Under the pieces are notes generated by a model that was not told the DNA's origin, did no database searches, and worked only from the letters and a program-made list of their open reading frames with translations. DNA of 11,207 nt from an uncultured Coriobacteriaceae bacterium. GTDB lineage: Bacteria > Actinomycetota > Coriobacteriia > Coriobacteriales > Atopobiaceae. The position numbers and the translations under genes were made by a program. Shown here piece by piece: positions 6,928-11,207 of this stretch (position 1 is the stretch's first letter; every line of letters begins with the position of its first letter). The stretch covers positions 1-11,207 of the forward strand of contig URWR01000037.1 of the NCBI GenBank assembly GCA_900551595.1, read 5' to 3'.

Positions 6928-8331
6928 ATGGAGCGCACGACTATCGCATCGATATTTGCTGATCCTGCTTCATACGGGGATACCGTTGTGAGCTGCTGCG
7001 GCTGGGTTCGCTCGGTCCGCGATATGAAAAACTTTGGCTTTGTTACCTTAAATGATGGTAGCTGCTTTAAAGATCTCCAGGTTGTTATGAACCGTGACCA
7101 GTTGAGCAACTATGAGGAGGTTGCAGCCTCTGGTGTGGGCGCTTCGCTTCGCGTGGAGGGTACCGTTGTGCTCACGCCTGAGCGTCCCCAGCCCTTTGAG
7201 CTGCAGGCAACAACAATTGTGATCGAAGGCATGTCTGCACCGGATTACCCCATGCAGAAAAAGCGTGCCACACGCGAGTTCCTTCGCACTCAGCAGCATT
7301 TACGTCCACGAACCAATCTGTTCCGCGCGGTCTTTCGCGTGCGTTCGGTGGCCGCATTTGCTATCCATTCATTTTTCCAAGAGCGCGGCTTTGTGTATGT
7401 GAATACCCCGATTATTACCACCTCAGATGCTGAAGGCGCGGGCGAGATGTTTCGCGTAACCACGCTCGATCCTATCAATACCCCGCTTACGGATATGGGC
7501 GCGGTAGATTGGAGCCAAGACTTCTTCGGACATCCTGCTTATCTCACGGTTTCCGGCCAGCTTCAGGCAGAGAATTTCGCCATGTCGTTTGGTGATGTCT
7601 ATACCTTTGGCCCCACGTTCCGCGCAGAAAATTCCAACACACGCCGCCATGCAGCGGAGTTTTGGATGGTTGAGCCCGAGATGGCATTCTGCGACCTTGC
7701 GGGTGATATGGACTGCGCAGAAGCCATGCTCAAATATGTGATTACTTATGTTATGGAGCATTGTCCCGACGAGATGGAGTTCTTCAACAAGTTTGTTGAT
7801 AAAGGCCTTTTGGAGCGCCTGAACCATGTCGCTACGTCCGACTTTGCACGAGTGAGCTATACCGAGGCTATCGATATTCTCCAGAAGGCCGTTGAAGATG
7901 GACATCACTTCGAATATCCAGTTTCTTGGGGCTGCGACTTGCAGACGGAGCATGAGCGCTATCTTGCCGAGGAGCACTTTGGTCGCCCGACATTTGTTAC
8001 GGACTATCCGGCTGAGATCAAGGCGTTCTATATGCGTCTCAACGATGATGGCAAGACGGTAGCCGCGGCAGACTGCCTTGTTCCGGGTGTTGGCGAGATT
8101 GTTGGCGGTTCTCAGCGCGAAGAGCGTCTGGATGTTTTGGAGCGCCGCATGAGCGAACTTGGCATGGATGCCGAGCAGTACAAGCCTTACCTCGATCTGC
8201 GCCGCTATGGTAGCTGCAAGCACGCTGGCTTCGGCTTGGGCTTTGAGCGTTTAGTGATGTATCTCACTGGCATGGATAACATTCGCGACGTACTGCCGCA
8301 TCCTCGCACCGTGGGTAGCGCTGAGTTTTAA
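6928..8331 (+). CDS. asnS: Asparaginyl-tRNA synthetase
   Basis: 467-residue class IIb synthetase that attaches asparagine to tRNA(Asn) using ATP, in the cytoplasm. The N-terminal OB-fold anticodon-binding domain (about 18-103) includes [25 protein letters not shown]. The catalytic domain follows: motif 1 region ([27 protein letters not shown], 138-164), motif 2 [21 protein letters not shown] (231-251), where the AEFWMVEPE sequence is typical of AsnRS rather than AspRS, and motif 3 [15 protein letters not shown] (434-448). It ends [10 protein letters not shown] where many AsnRS have FPRTP..AEF, a minor variation. Length is normal. The start is supported by AAGGAGG (6914-6920) seven bases upstream. 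With GatCAB nearby, direct charging of tRNA(Asn) implies the amidotransferase is needed mainly for Gln-tRNA(Gln). Confidence 0.97.
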   Translation: MERTTIASIFADPASYGDTVVSCCGWVRSVRDMKNFGFVTLNDGSCFKDLQVVMNRDQLSNYEEVAASGVGASLRVEGTVVLTPERPQPFELQATTIVIEGMSAPDYPMQKKRATREFLRTQQHLRPRTNLFRAVFRVRSVAAFAIHSFFQERGFVYVNTPIITTSDAEGAGEMFRVTTLDPINTPLTDMGAVDWSQDFFGHPAYLTVSGQLQAENFAMSFGDVYTFGPTFRAENSNTRRHAAEFWMVEPEMAFCDLAGDMDCAEAMLKYVITYVMEHCPDEMEFFNKFVDKGLLERLNHVATSDFARVSYTEAIDILQKAVEDGHHFEYPVSWGCDLQTEHERYLAEEHFGRPTFVTDYPAEIKAFYMRLNDDGKTVAAADCLVPGVGEIVGGSQREERLDVLERRMSELGMDAEQYKPYLDLRRYGSCKHAGFGLGFERLVMYLTGMDNIRDVLPHPRTVGSAEF

Positions 8332-8341
8332 TGTTTTAGCT

Positions 8342-8437
8342 GTTGGTGGGGAGCCGTTACTTTACTGCTCGTCGGAGGTATCAAACACAATACCGAGCAG
8401 AGCAGTAACAATAGAGATGATGATGGCTCCCACCAAC
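8342..8437. repeat. Large imperfect inverted repeat at the asnS/holin junction
   Basis: Outer arms: 8342-8355 (GTTGGTGGGGAGCC) and 8425-8437 (GGCTCCCACCAAC) are complementary over 13 bp apart from one extra G. Inner arms: 8356-8371 and 8394-8409 match at 13 of 16 positions. The two left arms are contiguous, while the right arms are parted by 15 bases (8410-8424). The central loop is 22 bases. It begins 11 bases after the asnS stop and covers the last 25 codons of the converging gene. There is no T-tract, so it is not a standard terminator, though it could fold in transcripts from either strand. Confidence 0.65.
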
Positions 8438-8733
8438 GCTGAGCCAAACGACATAATGTAGATGCCCGAGTTAAAAATGGCACGCGAAAGATAGCTTGCA
8501 AGCTCGAGCATGGAGGCGTTTATCACCAAGGAAAAAAGCCCGAGGGTAAGACAGGTAATAGGCAGCGCAAAAAATTGCACAACTGGTTTGATAAGAGCAT
8601 TGAGAAATGCGAGTGCAAGTGCTGTGGAAAGCGTTGAAACATAAATATCGCCAATAACGCCAATACCAGGCACTATCCAAATGGCAACGGATACGGCAAT
8701 TGCAGTGGTGAGCCACGTGAGGATAAAACGCAT
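8362..8733 (-). CDS. Phage holin family 4-like membrane protein
   Basis: 123-residue integral membrane protein with about four hydrophobic helices (about 4-22, 33-52, 54-76 and 93-117). The central stretch LALAFLNALIKPVVQFFALPITCLTLGLFSLVINASMLELASYL matches the signature of the 'phage holin family 4_2 / YvlD-like' group: an N-A-L-x-(K/R)-P core, then LPIT...TLGLF and an N-A-x-M turn. Despite the name, chromosomal members are common and there is no prophage here; their role is not well defined and lysis should not be assumed. The ATG at 8733 is preferred over a TTG four codons upstream because a GGAG ribosome site lies six bases before it and the protein then starts MRFILTWL, typical of the family. 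The gene converges on asnS and diverges from the repressor gene. Confidence 0.85.
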   Translation of the reverse strand: MRFILTWLTTAIAVSVAIWIVPGIGVIGDIYVSTLSTALALAFLNALIKPVVQFFALPITCLTLGLFSLVINASMLELASYLSRAIFNSGIYIMSFGSALVGAIIISIVTALLGIVFDTSDEQ

Positions 8734-8793
8734 TGGAATCTCCAAAGTCTGAAATGGCTTTTGTTGGTCGGTTTGTACCCATTTCGAGCGAAA

Positions 8794-8848
8794 TAAAGTC
8801 TCTTATGTATCTCCTGACTTTAATGGAGTAAAGTTCTTGGGGTACTAT
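8794..8848 (+). promoter_or_regulatory. Triple TAAAGT motif and candidate -10 before the repressor gene
   Basis: The divergent spacer holds TAAAGTC (8794-8800), its exact inverse GACTTTA (8816-8822), and TAAAGTT (8829-8835). The first two are 22 bases apart centre to centre, close to two helical turns; the last two form an ACTTTA/TAAAGT dyad with a 6-base centre. A -10-like TACTAT follows at 8843-8848 with only a poor -35 (TTTAAT, 8819-8824) overlapping the motif. This could be an operator for the repressor itself or another regulator. Confidence 0.4.
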
Positions 8849-8883
8849 CGCACACGAGGTTTTTGTTTGAGAGGGAGGAAACG

Positions 8884-9195
8884 ATGGACGCCGATGAGCT
8901 GTTTGCCACACCAGAAGTGGAGAGGCTCCTCGAGGCGTTGACCTCACTCTCCAGTGTCGATGAGACGCGTGCACTCCTGTTGGATCTCTGTACGGTGCGA
9001 GAAATTGAAGACTTTGCACAGCGTCTTGAGGTGGCACGTCGTCTGGATAATGGCGAGTCTTACCTTGCTGTTTCAGAACATACCGGTGCATCTTCAACTA
9101 CCGTGAGCCGCGTATCTAAATGTCTTAATGGGTCGGCCGGTGGATATAGATTGGTTCTCGAGAGAACGCAGTCTTCTCAAGCATGCTCTGAATAG
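8884..9195 (+). CDS. yerC: YerC/YecD family TrpR-related repressor
   Basis: 103-residue DNA-binding protein of the TrpR-like YerC/YecD family. The first half is helical (ELFATPEVERLLEALTSLSSVDETRALLLDLCTVREIEDFAQRLEVARRL), containing the family's 'DLcT..Ei..la.Rl.vA..L' block, followed by the helix-turn-helix (about 57-83: GESYLAVSEHTGASSTTVSRVSKCLN) and a short tail GGYRLVL. The fold suggests a small dimeric repressor; the effector is not known for this group and tryptophan should not be assumed. I chose ATG 8884, preceded by GGGAGG (8873-8878) five bases upstream, instead of a TTG at 8863. The large AddB-like gene follows after 85 bases on the same strand. Base composition resembles the neighbours. 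Confidence 0.9.
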   Translation: MDADELFATPEVERLLEALTSLSSVDETRALLLDLCTVREIEDFAQRLEVARRLDNGESYLAVSEHTGASSTTVSRVSKCLNGSAGGYRLVLERTQSSQACSE

Positions 9196-9204
9196 CGATA
9201 ACAA

Positions 9205-9210
9205 TATAAT
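9205..9210 (+). promoter_or_regulatory. Consensus -10 box upstream of the AddB-like gene
   Basis: A perfect TATAAT lies 70 bases before the start of the large downstream gene and 9 bases after the repressor stop. No convincing -35 is seen 16-18 bases upstream, which falls in the repressor's last codons. A promoter is possible but unproven. The remaining leader holds a small CCGC/GCGG hairpin (9213-9225) and a start-stop ATGTAA (9250-9255). Confidence 0.35.
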
Positions 9211-9280
9211 GTCCGCTTCGTGCGGTAGGATGCTGTAGCTAAGGCAGTCATGTAAAAAAGTGCCCGAGTGAAGGAAGAAC

Positions 9281-11207
9281 ATGTCACTCACCATTGTTAC
9301 CACCCAAACCGAGCGGCTCGTTGGGCCAGAGGTTGAAGTCTGTTTGCACGAACAATTGGCATCTCGAGGCCATGCGACACTTCTTGTTCCTTCGTTTGAT
9401 CAGGCACTGAGCGCGCAACAAGCGCTCGCTGAAACCGATAAGCTTGATCTGGGTGTGCAGGTTGATACACCTCAGTCTTGGGCAGAGGAGCGCTGGGGCG
9501 TTTGGGGAGATGGGCGCTTTGTTGTCTCCCAAGAAGAGCGGCGGTTGCTCATACGTGCTGTTCTGAAAAAGAAAAATGTTTTACAAGGGGCGTCTGACCA
9601 TATTGAAGGGACGGTAGAGCTCTTGGTGCAGCTTGCACGAGAGGGGTTACCTGCCTTTGTAGGCACTTCCAATCCTAGAGGAGTTGTCCCAGCAGAGGCA
9701 TCTACGGTTGCCCTGTTGGCTACCTACGCCCACATGCTTGCCGAACATAGCCGTATTGAAGCAAGCGAACTCATGACCATCTTGCCCGAGGTGCTGGCTA
9801 CGGATTCTGGCGATAAGGACACGCTTGTCTGTGCGGGCTTTACAGAGCTCTCTTATGGCGAACGAGAACTGTTTTGTCGTCTTGCGCAAACTGGCGAGGT
9901 TGTTTTTGTAGCGCACCTTGGTGATGGGCCGGCATACGCTGCTGTTCGTACACTTATCGCTGATCTCAAACAATGGGCAGCAGCGCTTAATGTTTCGGTT
10001 GAAGAGCGTGTTTCAGAGTTGCGCTCTCCAGCTCCAGAGCGTCACGATGAGCTTACGCAGCTTTTGCAGCGACTTTATCAACCTGGTGACGTGCCTCTGT
10101 GTCCAACAGGTGCAGTTCGGGGGCTGCTGGCAGCAGGGCCAAGCGCTGAACCCGCACTTGTTACCCATGAAATGGTCTCGCTGGTTGGTGAGGGACTCCA
10201 TGAGATTGTTCTGGCTACACCGGATCCACTCGGCGCTTGGAATGCGATAGCTCCACGCATGCAAACTGCTGGCCTTGCCGTGCAAGCGCGCTTTTCTCAA
10301 CCGTTTATGCAAACGGAGGCTGGCAGAGCGTTTATTGAATTTGCAACCGGTGTTGCTCATCTCGCAGCGCTGGCTAAGACGTGGCCAGCAACGGAAGAGT
10401 TGCCGGACACCACCACGAAACACGTGCACCTTGCCGATATGTCTTGGTGGCCGCCGCGCGATCTCTCTGACTATCTGATGAGTTGCATCTCACAAGTATC
10501 TGAGGATCAAGCATGGCGGATAGATACCCGGTGGCGAGCCAATCGATTGCTAACGCCTCAAGCGGTGCTTGATACGCTCTTGTCCGAGAAAGATACCTCG
10601 CGAGAAACTGCTGCTGCCACCAGAGAACTGCTGCGTGGAAGACTTGGATCTGCAGCTTCGAAGTTGCTTGCGCCCTTTGTAACGGGAGCGCTTAACCAGT
10701 CGCCTCATGCTCCGGAAGTTTCAGCAGTGCTTACCAGTGTGCTTTCTGTTGCCCGCTCGCTCAAAGCTTGGCAGGATGTGCTGCTCGACCATGCTTGTGC
10801 CGATGAGTTTTCCGCATCGGATTTAGTGGTTTTGGTTGAAGATGCTCTCCAGGTTTTGCAATATGTGCGTATCCCGCTGCGTCTTGCGTTTACCAATGAG
10901 AAAGCTGCTGCGGTCGTCCGGATAATGAGGCCAGAGGAGGCAGCTCGACTTGCGCCAGCATCAGTGGATGCTTTGGTTTTGCTTGGTCAGACTTCGACGG
11001 AGCAACCGGTAACTACGCCTGAGAATGAACAAACAGAGCTTGCCAAGTTATACGGCGTTGATGTGTCCTCAAACACGTTGGACGGAGCACGTGCTCGGTT
11101 TGCGTCGCTTATTGCAGTTCCACGCTCTACCTTTGTTTGGGAGCGCAAGCTCTTCTCGGCAGATGGCCGGGAGTGCTATCCATCAGTTCTTTTGGGAGAG
11201 CTTCTTG
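9281..11207 (+). CDS. Large AddB/RexB-like helicase-nuclease subunit, 3'-truncated
   Basis: The frame stays open for 642 codons to the window edge, so the C-terminus is missing. The start has AAGGA (9271-9275) five bases before ATG. The N-terminal part (LTIVTTQTERLVGPEV..., LLVPSFDQALSAQQAL, VQVDTPQSWAEERWGVWGD, then a helix SQEERRLLIRAVLKK) has the layout of the inactivated helicase-like N-terminus of AddB/RexB-type proteins, in which a partner subunit (AddA) supplies the motor for double-strand-break end processing. I see no Walker A GxGKT/S motif. A middle part with alternating beta and helical stretches and no enzyme motif follows (LVCAGFTELSYGERELFCRL near 186-205, EIVLATPDPLGAWNAI near 309-324). 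The diagnostic PD-(D/E)XK nuclease block and Fe-S cysteines would lie beyond the edge, so the assignment is tentative; an unrelated large protein cannot be ruled out. Confidence 0.6.
   Translation, partial: MSLTIVTTQTERLVGPEVEVCLHEQLASRGHATLLVPSFDQALSAQQALAETDKLDLGVQVDTPQSWAEERWGVWGDGRFVVSQEERRLLIRAVLKKKNVLQGASDHIEGTVELLVQLAREGLPAFVGTSNPRGVVPAEASTVALLATYAHMLAEHSRIEASELMTILPEVLATDSGDKDTLVCAGFTELSYGERELFCRLAQTGEVVFVAHLGDGPAYAAVRTLIADLKQWAAALNVSVEERVSELRSPAPERHDELTQLLQRLYQPGDVPLCPTGAVRGLLAAGPSAEPALVTHEMVSLVGEGLHEIVLATPDPLGAWNAIAPRMQTAGLAVQARFSQPFMQTEAGRAFIEFATGVAHLAALAKTWPATEELPDTTTKHVHLADMSWWPPRDLSDYLMSCISQVSEDQAWRIDTRWRANRLLTPQAVLDTLLSEKDTSRETAAATRELLRGRLGSAASKLLAPFVTGALNQSPHAPEVSAVLTSVLSVARSLKAWQDVLLDHACADEFSASDLVVLVEDALQVLQYVRIPLRLAFTNEKAAAVVRIMRPEEAARLAPASVDALVLLGQTSTEQPVTTPENEQTELAKLYGVDVSSNTLDGARARFASLIAVPRSTFVWERKLFSADGRECYPSVLLGELL

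Noticed and set aside
7423..8223. 266-codon minus-strand frame opposite asnS
   Set aside because: It is a shadow of the asnS reading frame; asnS itself has all synthetase motifs in place.
8362..8733. Holin-family protein as evidence of a prophage
   Set aside because: No other phage gene is near, and chromosomal members of this four-helix family are common in bacteria without prophages.
8471..9097. 208-codon minus-strand frame spanning the holin gene, spacer and repressor gene
   Set aside because: It crosses two real genes on different strands and has low-complexity, non-family sequence; the ribosome sites and family matches support the two small genes instead.
9250..9255. Start-stop ATGTAA as a regulatory minimal ORF
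   Set aside because: There is a weak AAGG upstream, but a single six-base motif is expected often by chance and nothing else supports it.

Overview
The window looks like an ordinary chromosomal segment of a mid-GC actinobacterium, most likely a member of the Coriobacteriia such as an Atopobium/Lancefieldella relative. This is inferred from the gene content (a GatCAB operon, a GatB with the GGxxGRI loop I recall from actinobacterial GatB, a YerC-type TrpR repressor beside an AddB-like gene) and from strong AGGAGG-type ribosome sites. I had no search to confirm the taxon. Most of the sequence is housekeeping. I see no CRISPR array, transposon, rRNA, tRNA or clear prophage.

Layout. 1-1710: the 3' part of an OmpR/VanR-type response regulator, followed 12 bases later by a VanS-like membrane histidine kinase. 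1763-5489: gatC, gatA and gatB with overlapping or near-overlapping stop/start codons, then ridA 24 bases on; this reads as one operon. It ends at a 13-bp perfect hairpin (5512-5547) that probably also stops the converging gene. 5598-5966 (minus): a small protein with two DUF1508/YegP-like repeats. 5967-6235: a gap with what may be decayed coding sequence on the minus strand. 6236-8331: a histidine phosphatase and asnS (asparaginyl-tRNA synthetase). 8362-8733 (minus): a four-helix membrane protein of the phage holin 4 family, converging on asnS across a large imperfect inverted repeat. 8884-9195: a YerC/TrpR-like repressor. 9281 to the right edge: the first 642 codons of a large protein that resembles AddB/RexB-type helicase-nuclease subunits; its C-terminus is outside the window.

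How the genes work together. The clear theme is aminoacyl-tRNA supply. GatCAB amidates mischarged Glu-tRNA(Gln) or Asp-tRNA(Asn), while AsnRS charges tRNA(Asn) directly. Having both suggests that GatCAB here mainly makes Gln-tRNA(Gln). RidA, an imine deaminase, rides in the same operon. The two-component system lies just upstream with no terminator visible between it and gatC, so read-through is possible.

Nothing here is convincingly a new biological system. The most curious points are the inverted duplication at the asnS/holin junction, the apparent gene remnant at 5979-6177, the repeated TAAAGT motif before yerC, and the extra loop in GatB.
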